A DNA stretch of 64,000 bases from Guadua angustifolia (lineage: Eukaryota > Streptophyta > Magnoliopsida > Poales > Poaceae), in the NCBI GenBank assembly GCA_036346375.1, contig CM070515.1, positions 5,478,423 to 5,542,422 on the forward strand, given 5' to 3'. Position 1 is the stretch's first letter. Each line of letters begins with the position of its first letter. The translations under genes were made by a program, and so were the position numbers. Of this stretch, positions 55,084 through 64,000 are shown in pieces. The notes beneath the pieces are model-generated. The model saw only the letters and a list, made by a program, of their open reading frames with translations. It did no database searches and was not told the origin of the DNA.

Positions 55084-58000
55084 ATGTCGGACACCATGGC
55101 TTCCGTCCAAAACGCCACCATTGCGGCCATGACCTCGTCCATGACGAGCTCCACTCCTGCTGCCGGATCCTCTTCTCTCGCTACTGCAACTCAGTCTGTC
55201 AACATCACCAGCCTTATCAACATCCGCCTGGATATGCTGTCCACTGCGTATCGCCGGTGGCGTCGCCTCTTCCACGTCGTTCTCGGCCGCTTCAATCTCC
55301 GGCACCACATCGACGACACGCCGCCGCGACCCACCGATCCCGTCTGGATCCAGGAAGACCTCACCGTCCTCATGTGGCTCCACGCCACACTCGCGGACGA
55401 CCTGCTCGATATGGTGATGGACGACGACATCACTGCGCGCGGCGTCTGGAACAAGATCGCCGCGTTCTTCCTCGGCAACCGCGACAGCCGCGCCGTTCAA
55501 CTCGAACAGGACCTACACAATCTCGAGCAAGGTGAACTCTCCGCCGCCGCCTACTGTCATCGCCTGAAGACCCTCTCCGATGCCCTCGCGGACTGTGGCC
55601 GCACCGTCGACGACCGTGCCCTTGTTCACCAGCTGATCCGTGGGCTCAATCCGAAGTACCATGTTCTGAAGCAAATGCTTCCTGCCATGCCGTCCTTCCC
55701 AACGTTCCTTGAGGCGCGTGATCAGCTCATCGTCGCCGAGAACACGCTGTCCACGTCCAAGCCGGCGTCTGTGGACACAGCCCTCGTCGCCAACGACGGC
55801 TCCAACAACCCTGGCAACAACTCCAGCCCGCTGCGCACCGATGGTGATCGCGGCCAGAACGGATCGTTCTCGCGCGGGCGCGGACGCAACGGCGGCCGCG
55901 GTGGCCGTGGACGCGGTCGTGGCGGACGGTTTCACGGCAACCGCACCGCACCTCCAAACCCGGCCATCCTCATGCAGCAGCTGGCCTCCTGTCTGTCGTC
56001 CGGCAACACCTGGCGCGCCCCCTGGACAGGAGCTACGGGTCCAGGAGCATCCGGCTACCGCTCCCAGGCAGGTCAGGCCTACAACGCCGGTCTGCCGCCT
56101 CCGGGAACCCAGATGGCACCCGCTGCTCCTCCCTCCTTCGACACAACGGGTCTCCTACAAGCGCTCCACGCCGCCAGCCTGCCTCAGCAGTCCACCACAT
56201 CGGAGTGGCTCATGGACACTGGCGCCAGCGGCCACATGACCGGCGATCAAGGTAACATCATCAAATATTGTCCTTCATCAGTGCATGATTCCTCGCACAT
56301 TATTGTTGGAAATGGATCGACCCTCCCTGTCCTAGGCAAAGGCACCACTACACTCCATACACCACATGCGAACTTCAAGCTTTCTAATGTCTTACATACT
56401 CCACATTTACTCAAAAATCTCATTTCCGTTCGCAAGTTCACCAAGGATAATTCATGTTCTGTCGAATTTGATCCTCTTGGTTTCTCTATAAAGGATCTTC
56501 ACAGCAAGAGGGAGGTCATGAGGTCCAGTAGCTCCGGCGACCTCTACCCTTTCCACCCTCGCTGGCCATCTTCTGCCACGGCGCTGCATGCTTCAACGTC
56601 GTCCACGCTATGGCACCGTCGTCTCGGGCATCCCGGTCACCAATGCCTCGACAACATTTTGTCTCAATTTTCGTCCTCCCGTAGTACCAATAACACACAT
56701 GTGTGTGATGCTTGTCAAAAAGGACGCCATGTGCGCCTTCCTTTTTCCACTTCCAATACCAGGACTTATTTTCCGTTTCAATTGTTGCATTGTGACCTTT
56801 GGACCTCCCCACTTGCAAGCTTTACAGGATTCAAATTTTACCTTGTTGTTCTTGACGACTTCACACATTATATGTGGACGTTTCCCATACATCACAAGTC
56901 TGATGTCACTGATACTATCGAAAACTTTCACACTTTGGTCATGAACCAATTTCGCCAACGAATCCAGTCCTTTCAATGTGACAATGGAACCGAATTTGTC
57001 AATTCCGCCTTACGTGCGTTCTTCACCAAGCACGGCATTACTTATCGACTCTCCTGCCCATATACCTCTCCTCAGAATGGGAAGGCTGAGCGCTCCATCC
57101 GCACTATCAACGATGTGCTCCGCACCCTTCTGTTCCAAGCCGACCTTCCACCCAAATTTTGGGTTGAAGCGCTCCACACTGCCACCTACTTGATAAATCG
57201 GCGCCCATGCAAACCACTCAATTTCTTCACACCATATCAACTTCTTTTTGGTCAGGCACCGGACTACTCTCACCTCAAAGTTTTCGGCTGCTTATGCTAC
57301 CCCAACCTCGCATCCACCATGCTGCACAAACTCGCGCATCGATCCACACCATGCGTATTCCTTGGATACCCTCCTGAGCACAAAGGGTATAGATGCCTTG
57401 ATCTCAAAACCCAGAAAGTCATTATCTCACGCCATGTCGTATTTGACGAAAACCTGTTTCCGTTTCGCACCATGCAGCATACGGTTCCATCGGTCCCTAA
57501 CAGTCCATGTGTTTCCTCTCCGGGATTGCTTCCAGGGCCACCCACGGCAACCTCGCACGCTAGTATCCGAACGGATCCGCCATCACACTCTCGCGTGCCT
57601 TCCTCTTCTGCCGGTGGCTCCGCGACTGCCGATGCCGCACCGGTCATGGCCAGCCCACGCTCGTCGTATTCCTCCCCGACCGGTTCCACGCACCAGCGCA
57701 CGCCACCTACCTCCGCTGCGCCCGCATCGCCAGCAGGTGCTTCCTCATCCGCATCTGCAGCTTCCACTACTCGCTCTCCACGCGAACCTGCGATCCCGGA
57801 AACCGTTCGGCACCACATGATCACACGCTCACAACGCGGCATCTTTAAGCCAAAACAGTTCACCAATCTGAGCGCCTCCACACCTCCGCTGCCTATCTCG
57901 CCAATTCCCACCAACTATCGCACAGCTCTTAACGATCCAAACTGGCGTCTAGCCATGCAAGAGGAATTTACTGCACTAATGAAAAACAATACTTGGTGTC

Positions 58001-59448
58001 TTGTTCCTCGACCTGCAGGTGCAAATGTGATCTCTGCCAAATGGATCTTCCGACATAAGCTTCATCCCGATGGATCCTTGGCCCGTTACAAAGCGCGATG
58101 GGTTGTTCGTGGCTTCAACCAAGAGCATGGCATCGATTATGACGAAACATTCAGTCCGGTTATCAAACCAGCAACCATCCGGACGGTCCTTAGCATCGCC
58201 ACATCGGCATCTTGGCCAATCCATCAACTCGATGTCAAGAATGCATTCTTACACGGTAATCTCTCTGAAACCGTCTATTGTGCTCAACCAGCCGGCTTTG
58301 TTGACCCCTCAAAACCATCTCACGTGTGCAAACTCACCAAGTCCCTATACGGCCTCAAACAAGCACCTAGAACTTGGTTCCTCCGTTTCACCAAATTTCT
58401 TCACACTCTTGGCTTTAAAGCTTCCAAAGCAGATACATCCTTGTTCATCCTGCACTCCACACACAACCATGTCCAACAATGTGCATATCTGCTCCTTTAT
58501 GTCGATGATATCATACTCACCGCTAGCAATTCACAGCTCCTCCATCAGGTTGTTCAGTGCCTATGCAAAGAGTTTTCCATGACCGATCTTGGCCCTCTCC
58601 AGCATTTCCTTGGTATTCACGTTACCAAAACGCCATCAGGCATCTTCCTCAGCCAAGAGCAGTATGCCCTCGACATCCTCAAACGAGCTGGTATGGAAAA
58701 CTGCAATTCCATTAGCACACCCATCGACACCAAAGCCAAAATCTCAGTCGCGCAAGGTCCACTGCTCCCTAATTCCACCCACTACCGAAGCATTGCAGGA
58801 GCCCTCCAATATTTGACCTTAACACGGCCTGATCTTGCATATGCTGTCCAACAAGCTTGCTTGTTCATGCATGCACCACGGGAACCCCACTAGCAACTCC
58901 TAAAACGCATCCTCCGGTACGTGCGTGGTACACTCGACCATGGGCTTCATCTTTCCCGTTCAGCAAATCATGATCTCGTCGCGTATTCGGATGCCGATTG
59001 GGCCGGCTGCCCCGATACGCGCCGCTCCACTTCCGGATATTGCGTATTCTACGGCGACAACCTGGTGTCATGGTCATCCAAACGCCAGCCTACCGTGTCC
59101 AGATCAAGTGCCGAAGCTGAATACAGTGCTGTGGCAAATGCGGTGTCTGAATCTTGCTGGTTGCGACAACTCCTGCATGAGCTTCACCGGCCTCTATCCA
59201 CTGCTACGGTGGTCTTTTGCGATAATGTCAGTGCTCAATATCTCTCCAACAACCCAATTCAGCACCAAAGGACAAAACACATTGAGATTGATCTTCATTT
59301 TGTTCGGGACAAGGTTGCTCTGGGTGAGGTTAAGGTACTGCATGTTCCTTCTTCATCGCAATATGCAGACATATTTACAAAAGGCCTTCCGTCCGTTCTG
59401 TTTCGGGAATTCAGAGACAACCTGCACGTCAGAGCGCGCCCAGGTTGA
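55084..59448 (+). CDS. Copia Gag-Pol polyprotein with one internal TAG
   Basis: From the ATG at 55084, 1269 codons run to TAG at 58891-58893; the same frame continues to a stop at 59446-59448 (1455 codons in all, counting both stops). Domain order is copia type: Gag; a Gly/Arg-rich basic tract encoded near 55870-55945; protease with MDTGASGHM (Asp378); integrase zinc-binding WHRRLGH with His511/His516 and the CDACQKG cysteines; integrase core Asp571, Asp633, Glu669 (spacing 61 and 35); reverse transcriptase with LDVKNAFLHG and YVDD at 1139-1142; the stop at codon 1270 in the connection; then RNase H with SDADWAG (Asp1303), SSAEAEY and CDN (Asp1380). No CCHC zinc knuckle was found in Gag. The lone stop separates RNase H from the rest, so the element is probably non-autonomous unless it is read through. 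Confidence 0.94.
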
Positions 59449-59455
59449 GGGGGGA

Positions 59456-59657
59456 TATTGGAGATCTATACTAGCTGTTGTATGCATGTTCACGTATTAG
59501 TCTCCAGCACATTTAGCGCACCACGATTAACCACTTCCGATATGCATGGTTCTGTTGTAACCACCGTGAGCTAATGCTCATCTCTCACCGCCTGTAATCT
59601 TGCCTATTTATAGGCCATACATGAATAGATTCTGCGTGTGCGTTTTGCTATTCTTCA
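59456..59657 (+). repeat. 3' LTR of the copia element
   Basis: 202 bp, near-identical to the 5' LTR. It is preceded by the purine tract at 59443-59455 and followed by TCGTT, then unit B sequence that continues the collinearity with unit A. Confidence 0.95.
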
Positions 59658-59868
59658 TCGTTGCCAACCACTCTTACTTGCTTTTGTTTCCATTGATCCA
59701 GCAAGATAATATGGACATATACAACAAAGTTCGAGTACGTCCAAGTGCAAAATAAAAAGATTCCATATTGTGCACACACATCAAAGTCAAGTATGTCGCG
59801 GTGCCAAATAATTGAAGATTTAGTACGTGCACAACCTTAAGGCTCTGCTCTTTTTCTCTGAATATAAT

Positions 59869-60206
59869 GTGAAATTTTCTAGCGCTTCAGAGCGAATATG
59901 GAAGGATGAGTATAGATATATCTGAAAGCACAACCTCAAAAAGAGAAGGAAGGATGAGTAAATTACCTAGATGTGTTTGCTTGTTTCATCTTTTCACGGC
60001 AGTTGTCACGTTAGTGAAAGATGTACTATGCTCAAAAGGCAGTTGAACTCAACGAAGCAGCAGTCCGATTGCTTCTTCCCTCCGTGTAGACCTCGGCTTG
60101 CAGGTTGCTGTCGTGTCCCGCGTACGCCAAAGACGGGTGGCCACCATGCACGCATGATCGTGGAAAAGCTCTGCTCCGGCGTGCTCAAAATCGCTGACTT
60201 GATGGT
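59869..60206. other. Flank beyond the duplication, nothing firm
   Basis: Single-copy sequence after the end of unit B. It may include a more degraded upstream serpin part near 60100-60206, but no motif could be fixed. Confidence 0.4.
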
Positions 60207-60620
60207 GATCTCTACGACAAGGCCGTCTCGGCGCCGGAGTTCATCAAGAAGCACACACCGGCGGCCAAGGTTCCGGTGGGGCGGTTCATGGTCCCCAAGT
60301 TCAAGTTCACGTTGGAGTTCGAGGCGTCGCGCGACATGTAAAAGCTGGGAGTCAACAGAGCGTTCGGAGGCGGCGACTTCTCCGGCACGGTGACCGGTGG
60401 AAATGGGCTCTTCATCACGGGTGTATACCAGAAGGCCACCATCAAGGTGGACGAGCTGGGCACCTTGGCCGCCGTTGCCACGTTCATGGTCAACTGTCAG
60501 TGCGGAAGCACGCGGCCGCCGGGGGATTTTGCGGCGGACCGGCCATTCTTGTTTGCCATCGTGGAGGAAAGCCGGCGCCGTGCTCTTCCTTGGGCATGTG
60601 GGAACCCTCAGGCTGAGTGA
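60207..60620 (+). pseudogene. Serpin pseudogene, plus strand
   Basis: One frame reads DLYDKAVSAPEFIKKHTPAA, VPVGRFMVPKFKFTLEFEAS, RDM then TAA at 60339-60341, and continues KLGVNRAFGG, NGLFITGVYQKATIKVDELG, TLAAVATF and DFAADRPFLFAIVEES. A frame change near 60573-60590 is needed to read GAVLFLGHVGNPQ before the terminal TGA at 60618. This is the C-terminal third of a plant serpin: central sheet strands, hinge and final strands. The reactive-centre loop region is altered and short. The premature stop and frameshift make it dead. It is longer than the relics in units A and B and faces the other way. Confidence 0.85.
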
Positions 60621-60729
60621 CGCCAAAGGAAGAACTGAGCAAGTTTCATGTTTGTATATGGGAAACAACCGAATACTACCCCTCGTATTAGTGGAGGAGT
60701 TCACGCCTCCTGGTTCATTTGAGCCGAGC

Positions 60730-62010
60730 CGGTCGGTAGGCTCGGTTTAAATTTTTTTTTCATGATTTAGTCCTTTTGTAAATTACGAATAGGTCTTTCG
60801 TGATTTTTGAGAGAGGAAGATTTTTCTCTCTAAATTCGCGTTGGGGTCCCTCGTGCGCTATTTTACGAAAAGAACCTAAATCGCGAACAAGCCCTTTTCT
60901 AATTTTTTCAGGATAGCGGACAGGTCCAAAAACGTAACATTCAGGTCCTTACTCATTACGTCTAGGTCCTTTCTCCGTTTTTCCCGGAAAAAATGTTTTT
61001 GTCACTAGAAATACGTGTGCAGTTTTATCTCTAGACTTTTTCCCGACCTCGATTTCCCATCTCGAACTCTAATATTTTTTAAAGGATATATTATTACTCT
61101 ACGAACGCGTCGGTCTCTGATATTTTTTAAAACATGTATTATTACTCCGTGAACACGTATAGTGTTAAACTTGACAAAAGAAGGTTGTTATCTCTAATAA
61201 TTTTTCACCTTTTTCCCTCTAGACTTTTTCCCCACCTCGGTTTTCTAGCTCGGTCTCCAGTATTTTCCAAATAATTCGTCGAATGAGATATTTCTACAGC
61301 TCTATCTCTCTGTTTTTTCCCCGTTTCGCTCATTATTTTGGCGATTTAAAAAATAAAAGGCTCTATCTCTATCTCTCTATTTTTCCCCATTTCGACGATT
61401 TTAAAAAAAATATCGTCGAAAAAAAAGAAATTTTTTCTACGAAAAATGACACACGCGGCGTAACGCGGAAATTTTTTTGTCCTTTCATCCGTTTATCTCT
61501 GATGTTTTTTAAAACATGTATTATTACTCCGCGAACGCGTAGAGTGTTGAGCTCGACAAAAGAAAGTTGTCATCTTTAATAATTTTTCGCCCTTTTCCCT
61601 CTAGACTTTTTCCCCACCGCGGTTTTCCAGCTCGGCCTCCAATGTTTTCCAAATAATTCGTCGAAGGAGATATTTCTATAACTCCATCTTTCTATTTTTT
61701 CCCCGTTTCGACGATTTAAAATAAAAAGTCGCCGAAAAAAAAATTCTACGAAAAATGACACGCACGGCGTGTTACGCCGCAGAAATTTTTTTGTCCTTTC
61801 ATCCGTTTCGCTCATTATTTCGACGATTTAAAAAATAAAACGCAAAATTTCAACGAAAAAACGGCACGCGCGGCATGTTACATCGCGAAAATTTTTGTGT
61901 TCTTTTAGCCATTCTGCTCATTATTTTGATGATTTAAAAAATAGAACACTGCCGAAAAAAATCTATGAAAAAATGACACGCGCGCCGTATTATGACGCGA
62001 AAAATTTTCT
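60730..62010. repeat. AT-rich degenerate tandem repeat region
   Basis: A block of about 380 bp is repeated: AAAACATGTATTATTACTCC at 61131 and 61511, each followed by CTCTAGACTTTTTCCCC and CCAAATAATTCGTCGAA. Shorter units with AAAAATGACACRCRCGGCG and TTTTTTGTCCTTTCATCCG recur near 61445, 61750, 61855 and 61970. No coding function or transposon ends were recognised. Confidence 0.75.
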
Positions 62011-62500
62011 AGTAACATAATGAATTGTGTAAGCTGTATGTGTCATATCATTTGAAGAGTGCGATGTCTTGTGTTAGTAGCACAAAAAATTGAAATAAAT
62101 TGCAACTCATAGAAGTATAGAACCACCATTTAGCAATTTCGACAAGCTGTTCATACATGATCCACAAAATACAGTTTGTGGGATTGGCAGTTGGACCAAG
62201 CATCACAAGTAGTAAATAATTGGAATTTGTAAAGCATCAGCATAGGAGAGAAGGTGCAAGCAATACAAGATAGAACATCATACCAGATGAAACCACTAGT
62301 TTTATTCCTTTTCCCCTTCTCATGACCTCCTCAATATATATAAAATAAAGAATGCTACATATGGCAATCGTGCTACGGTTCCGGTTCAATTATATAGCTG
62401 CAGTTACACCTTTGAGTTTTTTTTCCCTTTTTTTTTTTTAAATAAGGTTACATCTTTGGATTGTCCATTAGTTCATAAAAAATAATCTTTACAACAACTC
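62011..62500. other. Intergenic, no gene recognised
   Basis: AT-rich sequence downstream (minus sense) of the PLAC8 gene. Part may be its 3' UTR. No element was identified. Confidence 0.45.
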
Positions 62501-62626
62501 TATGAAGGCAGACCTCATAGTAATACTGTGGGTGTACAACAACAAAAAGACGTCAAACGCTGGCAGGCAAAAGCAGCACGGACCAAAGATTTGTCAGATT
62601 GGATACGTTCGCATCATCTATTGCTA

Positions 62627-63875
62627 TCAAGGCTCATCCATTGTCTGCAATGGAGGTGGAGTCACATTAGGAGCTGAAGAAGCGTTGCTGTCTGCTCTCT
62701 CACGTATCTCCCTGTACTCTTGGCATATGGCACACAAGTGACAGAATAAGTGAGTCGTCAAGTCACCACACGGTGCTTCCTGCAAAAGGAAAATATTTGG
62801 GATGAACAGCTATTGGTCAAGGAAAGTCGTAGCAAACACTGATGCCATTAAAGTCATCTACTAAGTCAAATTTTGCCAGCTCTGCACCTACATACAGGGC
62901 CATTTATCTAATAGGTGCCTCCCAGCTCTTGCTCTCGTAAGTCGATTTCCACGCATCCGATTCCAAAGGCACTTCAATCAAAACCTAAGTTACGTCTTTA
63001 CTGATCTGTGAATTATGCATCTAGCACTCATGAAAAATCCCAGCCATAGAAGCCTAAATTAGCTCCCTTTGATTTTAATACTCTCCTGTATAGCTATATA
63101 TAAGGAACCAAGGTGCACAAAGAATGTCCAGTTTCGATTGATACTAAAAGATTCAATTTCGTTCACTTGACTGCTTGCAATGCTAACGTAACTACCTGTA
63201 AGCTGCTGCCTAAACTACCGCAGTCTGATGAAGGCTATACGAATAGAATGTATGAGTAAAAATATAAAATGAAGTTGGCCTTGTCCAAATCATCTATTAA
63301 ACAGTTTTATTATCTATTTTAGATCCTACAGTGCTAACAACAGTGGAGGATGTTGCCTTGTGCAAAGTCTTAGCATGCCTCTGGTAGAATTTAAAGGTAA
63401 ACTAAAATTTAATGGTGGATAGTTTATCTAGACATCCCAATAACCATGCCACGTGTTATGAAACAATAACCATGTCACGTGTTATGAAAATAACATGCAT
63501 GCATTTCAGAACAGCTATGACAAATTACAGCATCGATTCATGATAAGAAAATTGCTGCTGACAAATCCAAAGATTGTATCGCATCAACATCCAAAGAAAA
63601 TCACAGACCAATAAAGGATAATAATAACTAGCAGTTCAAAATTCATACCGGTAGATTGTACTTTGTTCTTAGTATTTGGCGATATCCACAAGCATAACAA
63701 GCAACAGCAGACCCTGGAACTGCTAATACAAGGCCTCCAGTAAACACACAGCAGAGACTTGTAAGGAGGCCCCAAAGCATGCAATGTGTAGTGCATGATC
63801 CAGCGAGAGTTCCAGACCCCAAGAATTGTGCATTCTTTCCAAAAAGGAAGCAGGGGCAAGTTGCACCAATACAAC
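62627..63875 (-). CDS. PLAC8-domain cysteine-rich membrane protein, 3' exons (partial)
   Basis: Two minus-strand exons join in frame. Exon 63875-63649 encodes CIGATCPCFLFGKNAQFLGS, GTLAGSCTTHCMLWGLL, a hydrophobic helix and CYACGYRQILRTKYNLP. Exon 62779-62627 encodes EAPCGDLTTHLFCHLCAICQ, EYREIRERAD and a Pro-rich tail ending in TGA. The CPC---GKNA, CYACGYR and HLFCHLCAICQEYRE motifs are diagnostic of the PLAC8 (cell number regulator/plant cadmium resistance-like) family, small plasma-membrane proteins linked to organ size or metal handling; the exact role here is unknown. The 227-base exon begins after TTTTTAG with two bases completing a codon, so at least one upstream exon lies beyond the window end. 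The intervening intron is GT-AG. Confidence 0.9.
63439..63490. repeat. 26-bp tandem duplication in the PLAC8 intron
   Basis: Two adjacent copies (63439-63464, 63465-63490) of a unit with AATAACCATG and CACGTGTTATGAAA, differing at two positions. Each contains CACGTG. Confidence 0.88.
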
Positions 63876-64000
63876 CTAAAAATATGATCATGACATTTGA
63901 GGGCCAAAAAAAAATTCCCTATTCTGCAAGTAAAAGGGCATTTTTTGGCATATAAGTTTACATATTTGCTGATAACATTTCTGAATTGGATTAAGTATGC

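Larger units (their letters stand above)
54801..59657 (+). mobile_element. Ty1/copia retrotransposon, young and nearly intact
   Basis: The 4857-bp element has 202-bp LTRs (54801-55002, 59456-59657) differing at one base by eye. A 5-bp target duplication TCGTT lies at 54796-54800 and 59658-59662; unit A keeps the empty site with a single TCGTT. The primer binding site TGGTAATCAGAGCA starts at 55003 next to the 5' LTR, close to the initiator methionine tRNA type TGGTATCAGAGC with one extra A. A purine tract GGTTGAGGGGGGA precedes the 3' LTR. LTR ends are TA...CA, not TG...CA. One in-frame TAG interrupts an otherwise continuous polyprotein. Confidence 0.96.

Overview
The window is nuclear DNA of a grass (Poaceae). 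The evidence is split genes with short plant-type introns, GC-rich 5' exons with AT-rich introns, Stowaway, Tourist-like and hAT-type non-autonomous transposons, and Ty3/gypsy and Ty1/copia elements of grass type. Nothing prokaryotic was seen. The species cannot be named from the sequence alone.

Layout. 1-2.6 kb: gene-poor, with a retroelement RNase H relic and a Stowaway MITE. 2.6-10.2 kb: a 12-coding-exon PQ-loop membrane transporter gene on the minus strand (419 codons before the stop), with a 5' untranslated exon, a TATA box and probably a spliced 3' UTR. 10.37-21.10 kb: a complete but decayed Ty3/gypsy element (minus orientation) with both LTRs, a 5-bp target duplication and a 2.3-kb block of opposite-strand coding-like sequence. 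21.1-26.6 kb: intergenic DNA with a diverged local duplication (one copy holds a Tourist-like MITE, the other the empty site), a second RNase H relic, an HKT-type ion transporter fragment and a GAAAC-rich repeat array.

26.54-59.87 kb is the central feature: a tandem segmental duplication. Unit A (26540-35794) and unit B (43014-59868) each carry a six-exon gene for RPN11, the deubiquitinating JAMM/MPN+ subunit of the 26S proteasome lid, followed by a serpin relic on the opposite strand. RPN11-B reads through intact. RPN11-A has a one-base deletion in exon 1. Unit A alone has a hAT-type insertion upstream of RPN11. Unit B alone has a 3.26-kb hairpin-rich insertion and a young Ty1/copia element; both of its insertions have their empty site preserved in unit A. 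Between the units (35.8-43.0 kb) lie an orphan LTR and a 5'-truncated Ty3/gypsy element of the same family as the first.

59.87-64 kb: a third, longer serpin pseudogene on the plus strand, an AT-rich degenerate repeat array, and the last two exons of a PLAC8-domain (cysteine-rich membrane protein) gene on the minus strand that runs off the window end.

The genes are unrelated housekeeping or membrane functions and do not form a pathway. The interest lies in how transposons and a segmental duplication have remodelled the locus. Only the PQ-loop gene, RPN11-B and the PLAC8 gene look functional. The two gypsy elements carry so many single-base gaps in homopolymers that local sequence error should be considered before reading every frameshift, including that of RPN11-A, as biological.
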